In this document: positions 15,601-22,301 of the stretch, one piece after another
Layout of the letters: each line of letters starts with the position of its first letter
Position numbering within the stretch: position 1 is the first letter of the stretch
NCBI GenBank assembly: GCA_029555925.1
Contig: JAKPQU010000137.1
Coordinates: 1-32,755, forward strand
Source: Bacillota bacterium
Lineage (GTDB): Bacteria > Eremiobacterota > SpSt-956 > JAKJGF01
Reading direction: 5' to 3'
DNA: 32,755 bases
Translations under genes and position numbers: made by a program
The notes under the pieces: model-generated
What the model saw: the letters and a program-made list of their open reading frames with translations, nothing else
What the model was told of the DNA's origin: nothing
Databases searched by the model: none

Positions 15601-15914
15601 TTGCCTGGGCTTCACCTGAACAGTGTATTTCTATTTCCGGAGGAATATCCTCTGTCGATCACAGAACAGATATTTACAGCTTCGGTATTTTGCTTTATGA
15701 AATGGTTACGGGAGAATTGCCCTTTAACCTCCCTGACCCTCAGCTTATAAGTGCCCATCAATATTCCACACCTGTTCCGCCTGTTATGAAAAGAGATAAT
15801 ATTTCAAGGCAGTTAAACGAACTGATTATGAAATGTCTTGCAAAAAAACCTGAAGAAAGATTTCAGACTATGAAGGAAATATGGATAATATTGCAACAGA
15901 TCCCAAGGGTTTAG
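9648..15914 (+). CDS. Giant TPR-repeat protein with C-terminal Ser/Thr kinase
   Basis: A 2088-aa protein with no signal peptide or obvious membrane segment. Residues 1 to about 1815 are a near-continuous helical superhelix of degenerate TPR units; examples are YYNLGILYSHKGELKDSQDCF, SLVRLGYMSYERGDMLSSVTF and ALLTLGNLAMSRKSYEEAYNYF. Residues 1821-2088 form a complete eukaryotic-type kinase: glycine loop GKGANASV, ATP-anchoring Lys1854 in VALK, catalytic loop YQDLAPDN with Asp1946, DFG at 1963-1965, an SPE version of APE and the conserved DIYSFGILLYEMVTGELPF. His and Arg of HRD are Tyr and Gln, but the metal-binding residues are kept, so activity is likely. The scaffold would recruit partners and the kinase act on them. 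Two short in-frame inserts (about 859-882 and 1326-1345) have internal repeats. Translation is probably leaderless. Confidence 0.93.
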   Translation: MKEKFYPLALKEKNFVEYLLELFEKPEEYRLGINYITSGNIEQAISEFKSFKKDFPVCFNLGLTYWLNKDYIKASSSFYEALARASGKDKNLASFFYFQSLFYLSIWYFNRRDFSRLEDVLAQTSLISLSSWIYSRDDFSLYKLMKSLLCLLEGLIYLKKHDVSKGLKYFRTSLKWNKHSPLALYYLAMAEGQLKNFPKAAYYTDRGLKISPTVSYLTSLKTLISRCKKEEDKKNPFLSVSDPDPLTIRNFSWILLMEGSPGMTLTYLNKGISLCPVSSSLFLYKGLALEYVDQFEESLYAYQKAFEFSDTGFYGDMLLGRAFYKHSLYSKAKEFFEKALKKEGNSVPILLYLSEISVKEGNYSEGITYLEKLVEIKGNHVIPSLVYLMNCFYLKEEYSKALDISSKIFIEDKELFYRPGIRFFRSLIYLDMNKIDNALMEVNDSLRFDQQNPVALSYKGFIITVKTSGHKFLKNFREPLSIIFNALKIDFQCSTAYLHLYGLYHLTGDRKKKDWALSNLRRMEIENRDIKIFRKFFPDLSREITGTIKIKDPVKYGLISSISEEQFIDNFSPFNMFALSCEEEILFFCHTLKTLFAHKYRYPLFLLSATLYGQKDFSLFHIKACMELIKDNHILIDIINDFYIKTKDRSSEAIENYWLTFSLNPNKTNNTIFLAKLLREQEDFSALSLPVYEKCWLLRQEDKENLLALVRTLLIHGKSMDSLFELCLQIYLSGKDFAERDRLLSFLAETFLSERNRGYMAKKIYIDTLKSDIAVKDSVIDFLTDTFIEERRLDELALGLYLNRYSLAPDSKEIIHICASALLVNKISDNFTGEIYRKSWEINRNDRASFIMWVYYSMGTPAQTSTGQKSQRETSSEQKEYLEKALSIILSDIDRYTGQFWHDISIKIIHSIALIYLSEERTDRIALETYKRAIKIGGENETLKYYLLISALENKWHDIEAIEIYRYFFDRDDVGVKIREEIVNAMLEIYTSFIIPSYLCDEFAYKIYKKAFSRPGWKLEEHDIRILWNYFTKKLSTSSLPDIAGGLIKYLSNPDIISIMEGKEFIPFRKGFVYLFMDRTDESIMYLEKNITDKTSPVILYCLAKLNLEMGQDANKFIGLIKEEHISDVNTTLAVGRFYLALGNKEKGTDLYRNALRRFPDKKKEFLRELGILYMETSPEAAEAYFKELISISPCEEEALLTLGNLAMSRKSYEEAYNYFLSLQRFYPGNSKALEGLALVYYYTGKKSDSLEILSFLHNKKEKLSPEGAFIFAQCMKNDYVKALEFYSQAINEGYSNPSVYLERAFILKSLGRLKASAYDFGEFLRKYSGEDGDKSEHTGEHIIEALINMAEIARELGELSSALVNLKKAFKISLKTGSVRKHYILEELTSLCFKLKHCSPSELYILNNYLKIHPEESDIVHYRSDILYNLAVKEEEKGNKDGAEKIYKKIIACDNHIKSLVRLGYMSYERGDMLSSVTFWEKAENTGSSDMEICRKLYAYYVNKHITDKAIEYLYKPVKTEWKKEEVITLGELLIKNASFQEAITLLEEALLKGIKEDNIYYLLGKSYMELLPPLEEHFIKAIEYLKNIKEENSDTVALTGQVYIKSGNTDMAEKFFAKLPDNSPERYYNLGILYSHKGELKDSQDCFELAMELSPDYKDLKTKLAMIYIERKSFNPDHINFLESMLKEQVDWPAEKQKTVAEHIHSHYTAHNQWEKGVNLIETMVDIPGLKTDEKLWAWLSLDFIHLNNMEKAAEILNKFPLKNSEEEGEILKVHRIFAEKLISNSDYDGARKIYEKIYKCDPEYSVAGKMLEMLSKERVARFALIELTGKGANASVWKAFDLLSLRTVALKILHNEHRLNEEIKKEIKREYNLLLDLNLPSVVSVIPESCGEYYFAMEYLDGSLAKMLKENSGGLELSDTIEIASQVSEILSLLHQNNIVYQDLAPDNIMFSGKSIKLCDFGGAKKLDRDGKTEFGGTVAHLAWASPEQCISISGGISSVDHRTDIYSFGILLYEMVTGELPFNLPDPQLISAHQYSTPVPPVMKRDNISRQLNELIMKCLAKKPEERFQTMKEIWIILQQIPRV

Positions 15915-15954
15915 TGAATCTATTATTAATATCACGTCAAAATTCAGAAAGTAA

Positions 15955-16002
15955 AATAAAGGAAGCAACCCCATAATTCACAATGAGATTGCTTTCTTTA
16001 TT
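15955..16002. terminator. Bidirectional terminator between convergent genes
   Basis: AATAAAGGAAGCAA (15955-15968) pairs with TTGCTTTCTTTATT (15989-16002), 14 pairs with one G-U. The T-rich right arm serves the plus strand and the A-rich left arm serves the minus strand. It ends both the giant TPR-kinase gene and the opposing hydrolase gene. Confidence 0.65.
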
Positions 16003-16008
16003 ATCATA

Positions 16009-16929
16009 TCAGTCGGTTGTTCTATATTCACCTACGACATCAACAAACGGAGAATCACGCAGTTCCTGCGGAGAAACTCCCCATAAATATTTAGGACTGA
16101 AACCCGGAGTCGGATCAAGATTGATACCAAGGGTAAAATTATAAGAAGCCCATGCCAGTTGAGAACAATAAAATCTGCTTTTATCTTTTACAACAGGGAG
16201 ATGTACTTTATTATTAATCCAGGAATAATTGTATTTACATCCTTCTGCACTTCTGGCAAACTTCACTACTTTTTGCCTTTCCTCGTCTGTTAATTCTGTT
16301 CCATCAGGTTTATGGGGGCTTATAACACACCAGTTATTGTAATTTTTCGGCCACCAGTCTACAGTACGGATAGGTGTTCGTTGATGTGCCTTGGCATCAA
16401 TACTCTGATGCTCTCCTTTTTCATTTTTGCCGAGATAAACTGCCACGTGGGTATATTTCCCCGGAAGAATATTTGCAAGGGGATGAATGGAGAGATTTGT
16501 CCTCATAGAAATCAGTATAATATCACCGGGTTTTACCATACCTTTATCAAACAGGTCGTTAAATTTTAATACTATATCAGAATCCGCGGGATTTGTAGAT
16601 CCACCGGAAGCAGACGGTCTATCGCTTCTCACGTCATCAATAAATGACGCCACATCTTCGGGATGTGCAGGTTCACCGGAGACAGCCTTCCTGACTGTTT
16701 CTTTCAACGAATCAGGAGACGGCATATCGTTTAACAGGGGCATATCTTCCATATCTGCAGCTTTTAATTGTTCTACTGCCTTTTTATATAATTTCAAATC
16801 ATGTTCCACAACACTGCCGGCGGGATTTCTATTTAAATCCACCCTGTCATTACTGTAACTATCTTTGCTCCGGTGCTTAACCCGGGATGAAAAGACTTCC
16901 GTCTTATGCTGTATTCCGAAAATGTTCAT
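16009..16929 (-). CDS. YiiX/YebB-like NlpC/P60-type cysteine hydrolase
   Basis: A 306-aa protein. Residues 1-120 are polar and probably flexible, with no signal peptide. From about residue 130 it shows the circularly permuted papain-like fold of the YiiX/YebB group: MVKPGDIILIS, then THVAVYLG with catalytic His161, and RFYCSQLAWASYN with nucleophile Cys255. Members of this group hydrolyse amide or ester bonds in cell-wall peptides or lipids. With no export signal the target may be cytoplasmic, or export may use another route. AGGAGG lies eight bases before the ATG at 16927-16929. It is convergent with the TPR-kinase gene and transcribed away from the alpha-2-macroglobulin gene. Confidence 0.8.
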   Translation of the reverse strand: MNIFGIQHKTEVFSSRVKHRSKDSYSNDRVDLNRNPAGSVVEHDLKLYKKAVEQLKAADMEDMPLLNDMPSPDSLKETVRKAVSGEPAHPEDVASFIDDVRSDRPSASGGSTNPADSDIVLKFNDLFDKGMVKPGDIILISMRTNLSIHPLANILPGKYTHVAVYLGKNEKGEHQSIDAKAHQRTPIRTVDWWPKNYNNWCVISPHKPDGTELTDEERQKVVKFARSAEGCKYNYSWINNKVHLPVVKDKSRFYCSQLAWASYNFTLGINLDPTPGFSPKYLWGVSPQELRDSPFVDVVGEYRTTD

Positions 16930-17042
16930 TCACTTAATCCTCCTGGAAACATTATTTCATAATATAATTTTAATAAAATAGCACCGTAATTTGCAATAGT
17001 CCCGTGTTAAATTTTTGTTAACTTTTAGCTAAAGTTATTTGT

Positions 17043-17168
17043 TATAGTTAGTTTCATAACTATCCATAAATAATGACCTCGTGATGCGCAGGGATTAAAA
17101 CCCGTCACGCGTTACGCGTTACGCGTCACGACAAACTTAAATTCTAATAAGTTATGAAATACACTATA
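17043..17168 (+). repeat. Family-1 MITE-like element, copy C
   Basis: A 126-bp copy with the same 19-base terminal repeats and core (GCAGGGATTAAAACCCGT) as copies A and B. It is shorter because the first heptamer array is reduced to one unit (GTGATGC). The second array reads GTCACGCGTTACGCGTTACG, in the opposite heptamer sense to copy B at its start. It lies in the divergent gap 16930-17441. That gap otherwise holds the hydrolase leader, a GTGANNN hairpin and the alpha-2-macroglobulin leader. Confidence 0.75.
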
Positions 17169-17287
17169 ATTACTTTTTAAGGAATAAAAATAAAAAATCT
17201 GCGACTGACAGGAAAAGTAAAAATAAAAAGTGAAATGTTCACGAAGTAATTTTAAAAATCCATTTTAGCCAGTTTATAACCAAGAAG

Positions 17288-17351
17288 GAGTGAAAAGTGG
17301 GTAGTGAATAGCGGGTAAAATCCTATTCTTTTCACTTTTCACTTATCACTA
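17288..17351. repeat. GTGANNN heptamer hairpin upstream of the macroglobulin gene
   Basis: AGTGAAAAGTGGGTAGTGAA and CTATTCTTTTCACTTTTCAC, then TTATCACTA, form an imperfect stem-loop of seven-base units. It lies about 90 bases before the macroglobulin start and could fold in its leader RNA. Confidence 0.5.
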
Positions 17352-17441
17352 CAATTAACATACAGAGGGAGGTGTTTTTTCTTTTCTACATATGTCCGGT
17401 ATATAACACTGCCTGATTTTATTATTTAAGGAGGTCATATT

Positions 17442-20400
17442 ATGAACGTAACAAAATTACTACCGGTATTACTTCTATCTCTTATTCTTATCTGTTCTTC
17501 TTCGTGTAAAAAAAATATATCCGGCGGAAACTATCTGGAAACCAGAATCATAGGACAGAATGAACTTTTTTCCGGTTCTCCGGCATCTTTAAGGATTATA
17601 GCCTTTGATGCGAGAGGCATGAAACCACTGAAAGGCGCAGAAATTACCGCCACCTTAACTGCCAGTGAAAATCAAAAAACGGTAGAACTCTTCAAACAGT
17701 CCAGTGATGATTTCGGAAGTATTTCTTTTAACTATACGGTTCCTTCCGATATAAAAGGTAACGGCACAATAGAAATAAAAGTTAAATCTCCTGAAGGAGA
17801 AAGAAAAGATATTGTCCCTGTAACTATTAAAGAAAAAGAACCGAAAACAAATCTTTCCACAGATAAACCTCTTTATCAGCCGGGGCAGACTGTTTATATA
17901 AAGTCAATGTCTTTACTTTTACCCACTCTTGAACCGGCCGGTAAAAAGAAAGTTACCCTGGAAATAATAGACCCTAAAGGTAACAAAGTATTGAAAGAAG
18001 AAAAAGAAACGTCTGACTATGGTATAGCATCAACGGATTTTGTCCTTGCAAGAGAGATAAATATGGGAGAATATACAATAAAAATCTCAGGCGATTGCGG
18101 AACAGTAGAGAAAAAATTCCTCGTAAAGAAATATGTTCTTCCCAAGTTCAAACCTGTTATGGAAGCAGAAAAGCAGTTCTATCAGGCAGGTGAAAAAATA
18201 GAAGGCCATGTAAGTGCAAAATATTTCTTCGGTAAACCTACAACAGGAGCAAAAGTGATTATAAATGTCATGGCCTATGACGGAACATTTAAAAAAGTTT
18301 CCACCATAAAAGGAACAACAGATAAAGAAGGAATATACAAATTTTCCTATGATATACAGAAGAATTTTTCAGGACCTGTTTATGAACAGAACAAAGCCTA
18401 TATACAGCTTGAAGCAAATGTGATTGATCCGACAGAACATAAAGAAGTTGTAACACATAACTATCCTCTGACAAAAGATCCTATTACGGTTCAGGTAATG
18501 CCTGAAGGAGGAAGACTGGTGGCAAACCTGGAAAATAATGTTTATATACTTACAAGCAATCCTGACGGAAGCCCTGCAGAATGTAATCTTACGGTAAAAT
18601 TCTCAGACGGGAAAGAACCACGGCAGCTTACAACCGACAGTAACGGCTATACAGTACTTCCATGCACGCCGAAAGCCGGTGAAAACCTGTCTTTAACTGT
18701 TACGGCACAGGATAAAAAAGGTAATAAAGCGGAAAAATCAGTAAACTTTATGGCAGAAGCAAAAGGAGAGAGTGTTATCGTAAGAAGCGATAAAACCATT
18801 TATGCAAACGGAGATGTGGCAAAAATAAAGCTTCTTTCCACCCAGAAAGAAGGTACTGCCTACCTGGATATTATAAGAGCAGGGAAAACCTTATTTACAC
18901 AATCAGTCGATATAAAAGGAGGACAGGGTAATATTCACTTTGATGTTCCTTCCGGAGTATTCGGACTCGTCTCATTAAACGGTTATTTCGTATCGCCGTA
19001 CAGCGGCATTGTTCAGGATAACAGAAGTGTTTATATTGCTCCCATGGGGCTCAATATATCAGGAAAGTTAGATAAAGAATCTTATCGTCCCGGCGAGGAA
19101 GCAAAAATTAGTTTCGAAGTAACCGATAAAAAAGGCGCTCCTGTACCTTCGGCTATAGGAGTGGACATAGTGGATGAAAGTCTCTTTGCCATGTTTGAAA
19201 GACGGCCGGGAATGGAGAAAATCTATTATCTGGTTAATCCCCGGTATCTTACTTCACCATATGTCTTAAAAGGTCTTAATATGGGTGATTTCATACTGAA
19301 TGCCCAGGAACCTTCAAGCGATACGTGTGCAAAAGTTTTGATAGCCCAGTCACCGCAAATATCGCCCTATACGGTAAACCAGGATTCTTACAGAGAAAAA
19401 ATCCAGAAAATTCTTGGCGATCTTCAGATAGCAGGTCGTGCATGTCAGAGTTTTTATGGAAATAATAAACAGTATGCAAACAGTATAAATGACCTTGTGA
19501 AAGCAGGTATCATGCAGGCGACAAAAGACCCGTGGGGACAGGATTATATTGTAAAACCGCCTCAGGGTGAAAATAAAAGCACCAGCCCTTACTGGAATGA
19601 AACTATGGCGAATGTAATATGTATCGGTGCAGACGGGAAAGAAGGCACACCTGATGACATGACTTACAGAGATTATGTAATAGCAAGAGGAGCTATACCC
19701 AGACCGGAAGTTATAGTTTATGAAGATAACCTTAAAGGCGGCGGGTTCGAGTTAGAAAAAAACGAAGCCAGAATAGCCACGGCAGAACAGAAAATGGATA
19801 AGGGCATAGACTACGGTACAAAAGATAAGGCACTCGCACCTCCCGCACCTGCAGCTGCCACACAGGCATCTTTAGATGGCGGAGTAGAGCCTGTAAGGGT
19901 AAGGGAATATTTTCCTGAAACACTTTTCAGTAACCCCCAGATTATTACAGATGATAAAGGTAAAGCTGAACTGAGTATCCCTCTTGCAGATTCAATTACT
20001 ACCTGGAGAATGAGTACTGTGGCAAATTCACTGAAAGGAGAACTCGGAAATTATTCTACCGGCGTAAAGGTATTCCAGGATTTCTTTATAGATTTAAATC
20101 TTCCAGTAAAACTCACAGCAGGAGATGAGGTTTCAATTCCAGTATCTATTTACAATTATCTTCCTTCCACACAGAAGGTTCAATTAAAACTGGAAAAGGG
20201 AGACTGGTTCGAAATAATAAACGGTGAGGACATAATAGAAGCAGCTGTTCCGAAAGAAGATGTAAAAGGTGCATCTTTCCGTATAAAGGTGAAAGAAGTA
20301 GGCATACATAAACTTACAGTGAACGCAAAGGGAAGCTCTATGGGTGATGCCATAACAAAAGAAATAGAAGTAGAACCTTACGGGAAAAGATATATCCTCT

Positions 20401-21986
20401 ATAAAGGCGATATGATAACAGGGAAAGGCGGAAGTACAACTCTAAATATACCGGGTAATGCAGTATCGGGAGGCAGTAATATTCTCCTTACGGTATATCC
20501 GAGACCTTTCTCTCAGATTGTAGAAGGACTTGATAATGTATTCTGTAATCCTTCAGGATGTTTTGAACAGACTTCTTCCACCACCTATCCCAATGTGCTT
20601 GCCCTGGATTATTTGAGGAAAACAAAACAGTCTTCTCCCGAGATTGAGAGAAAAGCCAATGAATATATAAATCAGGGTTACCAGATGCTTCTCGGTTACG
20701 AAATACAGGGAGGAGGTTTTCAGGTCTGGGGTGAAGCACCTGCAACAAAGGTTTTGACTGCCTATGGCATAATGGAATTTACCGATATGTCGGAAGTATA
20801 TCAGGTAGATACTGCCGTCATTGAAAGGGCGAAAAAATGGCTTCTCTCCGTAAGAGAACCTGACGGAAGCTGGACTCCTGACGCACAGTTTGCCCATGCT
20901 GAAATGTGGGGTACAATTCAGTCTAATAACATACCTTCCACCGCATATATTACATGGGCTCTGGCAGAAGCAAACTGTAAAGATGAACTGTCTGACTCAA
21001 TAGCATATCTGAAAAAGAATCTCGGACAGATTGACAATCCCTATATACTTGCCCTCTGTGCCAATGCATTCCTTACGGTAAATCCTTCAGACAGTGAAGG
21101 TTTAAAGATTCTGGAGAAACTTGACGGTTTGAAAAAGTCAGAGGAAGGTGCTGTATACTGGGAGTCAAATTCTCTCTATTCTTCCGGAACACCGGCACAG
21201 ATAGAAACGACTGCTCTTATCATATACGGCATGTTAAAAGCAGGAGTTTATCCCGAAACTACAACAAAAGGGCTGAATTTTATAGTCAGATCAAAGGATC
21301 ATTACGGCCTCTGGCAGTCAACTCAGGCGACAATCTTTGCAATGAGAGCTTTAATGATGTCCCAGACAGGTATGAAATCAGACAAATTAGATGTCACTGC
21401 CGATATACTCATTAACGGACAGAAGGCAGATTCCTTTAAAGTAGATGAGAAAAACCAGGACGTATTTCAGCAGTTTGATCTGAAGAAATATGTAAAAACA
21501 GGTGATAATAAGATAGAGATTGCCATGAAAGGTGAAGGAACCATTGCCTATCGCGTGGCAGGTATTTATTATCTGCCATGGTCAGGTGAAAAAGCTGCAG
21601 GGAAGGAGCTTTCCATAAATCTCGGCTATGATAAGACAGAAGTAAAAACCTCTGATTACATAACCTGTAAGGTAGATGTGAAAAACCTTGGCAACTCCTA
21701 TGCACCTATGGTCATGATAGAAGCAGGCATTCCTCCGGGATTTGATGTCATGACAGAGGATCTGGAGAAAATGATAGAGAAACATACCATATCAAAGTAT
21801 GAAACCTTCAAAGGTAAAGTGGTTCTCTATCTGAACGGTCTGGATAAGGGTAAATCCTTCAGCGGTTCTTACAGGCTACTTGCCAGAATTCCTCTGAAGG
21901 CAAAAACACTGCCCGGAATAACCTATCTTTATTATAACCCTGAAATAAATTCAGTATGTGCTCCTGTGACATTTGAGGTTTTATAA
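17442..21986 (+). CDS. Alpha-2-macroglobulin family lipoprotein with inserted GspG-like domain
   Basis: A 1514-aa secreted lipoprotein with a hydrophobic signal ending SSSC (probable lipidated Cys22; the box is slightly atypical). Macroglobulin domains start early, with MG2 (DKPLYQPGQTVYIKS) from about 136 and an A2M_N_2-like segment (MPEGGRLVANLENNVYIL) from about 349. VDIVDESLFAMFERRPG near 572 and REYFPET from 821 frame the place where animal relatives carry the bait or anaphylatoxin region. Here that space holds residues about 648-745, which match the globular part of the type II secretion pseudopilin GspG (KDPWGQDYIV...GADGKEGTPDD) without its membrane helix, followed by an Ala/Pro linker. 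The thioester CFEQ (Cys1040-Gln1043), the alpha-barrel domain and a receptor-like C-terminus follow. It should covalently trap attacking proteases in the periplasm. AAGGAGG precedes the ATG. No pbpC gene follows. Confidence 0.92.
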   Translation: MNVTKLLPVLLLSLILICSSSCKKNISGGNYLETRIIGQNELFSGSPASLRIIAFDARGMKPLKGAEITATLTASENQKTVELFKQSSDDFGSISFNYTVPSDIKGNGTIEIKVKSPEGERKDIVPVTIKEKEPKTNLSTDKPLYQPGQTVYIKSMSLLLPTLEPAGKKKVTLEIIDPKGNKVLKEEKETSDYGIASTDFVLAREINMGEYTIKISGDCGTVEKKFLVKKYVLPKFKPVMEAEKQFYQAGEKIEGHVSAKYFFGKPTTGAKVIINVMAYDGTFKKVSTIKGTTDKEGIYKFSYDIQKNFSGPVYEQNKAYIQLEANVIDPTEHKEVVTHNYPLTKDPITVQVMPEGGRLVANLENNVYILTSNPDGSPAECNLTVKFSDGKEPRQLTTDSNGYTVLPCTPKAGENLSLTVTAQDKKGNKAEKSVNFMAEAKGESVIVRSDKTIYANGDVAKIKLLSTQKEGTAYLDIIRAGKTLFTQSVDIKGGQGNIHFDVPSGVFGLVSLNGYFVSPYSGIVQDNRSVYIAPMGLNISGKLDKESYRPGEEAKISFEVTDKKGAPVPSAIGVDIVDESLFAMFERRPGMEKIYYLVNPRYLTSPYVLKGLNMGDFILNAQEPSSDTCAKVLIAQSPQISPYTVNQDSYREKIQKILGDLQIAGRACQSFYGNNKQYANSINDLVKAGIMQATKDPWGQDYIVKPPQGENKSTSPYWNETMANVICIGADGKEGTPDDMTYRDYVIARGAIPRPEVIVYEDNLKGGGFELEKNEARIATAEQKMDKGIDYGTKDKALAPPAPAAATQASLDGGVEPVRVREYFPETLFSNPQIITDDKGKAELSIPLADSITTWRMSTVANSLKGELGNYSTGVKVFQDFFIDLNLPVKLTAGDEVSIPVSIYNYLPSTQKVQLKLEKGDWFEIINGEDIIEAAVPKEDVKGASFRIKVKEVGIHKLTVNAKGSSMGDAITKEIEVEPYGKRYILYKGDMITGKGGSTTLNIPGNAVSGGSNILLTVYPRPFSQIVEGLDNVFCNPSGCFEQTSSTTYPNVLALDYLRKTKQSSPEIERKANEYINQGYQMLLGYEIQGGGFQVWGEAPATKVLTAYGIMEFTDMSEVYQVDTAVIERAKKWLLSVREPDGSWTPDAQFAHAEMWGTIQSNNIPSTAYITWALAEANCKDELSDSIAYLKKNLGQIDNPYILALCANAFLTVNPSDSEGLKILEKLDGLKKSEEGAVYWESNSLYSSGTPAQIETTALIIYGMLKAGVYPETTTKGLNFIVRSKDHYGLWQSTQATIFAMRALMMSQTGMKSDKLDVTADILINGQKADSFKVDEKNQDVFQQFDLKKYVKTGDNKIEIAMKGEGTIAYRVAGIYYLPWSGEKAAGKELSINLGYDKTEVKTSDYITCKVDVKNLGNSYAPMVMIEAGIPPGFDVMTEDLEKMIEKHTISKYETFKGKVVLYLNGLDKGKSFSGSYRLLARIPLKAKTLPGITYLYYNPEINSVCAPVTFEVL

Positions 21987-21990
21987 ATAA

Positions 21991-22055
21991 AGAGTGAATA
22001 GTGAGTAGTGAGCGGAGAAATTATCCTGTCACTTACTGCTCACTATTTTTCACTT
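21991..22055. repeat. GTGANNN heptamer hairpin after the macroglobulin gene
   Basis: AGTGAATAGTGAGTAGTGAG and CACTTACTGCTCACTATTTT are complementary heptamer runs in an imperfect stem-loop, with a T-run inside the right arm. It starts five bases after the stop codon and may work as a transcript end. The gap 21987-22301 otherwise contains only heptamer arrays and a family-2 element. Confidence 0.6.
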
Positions 22056-22090
22056 GCAGATAAAAATAATATCTGATAAAATTTAATTAT

Positions 22091-22132
22091 CGTGACGGGT
22101 GACGCGTCACGAGTTACGTGTTACCAGTCACG
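22091..22132. repeat. Degenerate heptamer array
   Basis: GTGACGG, GTGACGC, GTCACGA, GTTACGT and GTTACCA-like units form a run that changes sense midway, giving the internal palindrome GTGACGCGTCAC. It is directly followed by the family-2 element. Confidence 0.75.
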
Positions 22133-22136
22133 CTTC

Positions 22137-22240
22137 TACTGACCTGAGCATAAGCATGTAATAAAAGTTTTCCTCCCGTCACGCGTCACGCGTTACGCGT
22201 TACGAGAGCATATATGTATTATTTATGCTCACCTCAGTAA
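22137..22240. repeat. Family-2 palindromic element, copy 1
   Basis: TACTGACCTGAGCATAA on the left and TTATGCTCACCTCAGTAA on the right form a terminal inverted repeat. Inside, TCCTCCCGTCACG opens a heptamer array (four units) that ends in TTACGAGAG. The arms and the CCTCCCGT motif recur at 31352-31438, but they are unlike those of family 1. Confidence 0.65.
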
Positions 22241-22301
22241 TTACTCAATCCGGTATTTTCCCCATATATTATTATCAAAACAACTTCAAAAGGAGAAGTC
22301 T

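Noticed and set aside
17340..17441. Promoter and small frame ahead of the macroglobulin gene (GGGAGGTG, TATATA)
   Set aside because: There is no paired -35 box and no reading frame follows GGGAGGTG; the evidence is too weak to list.
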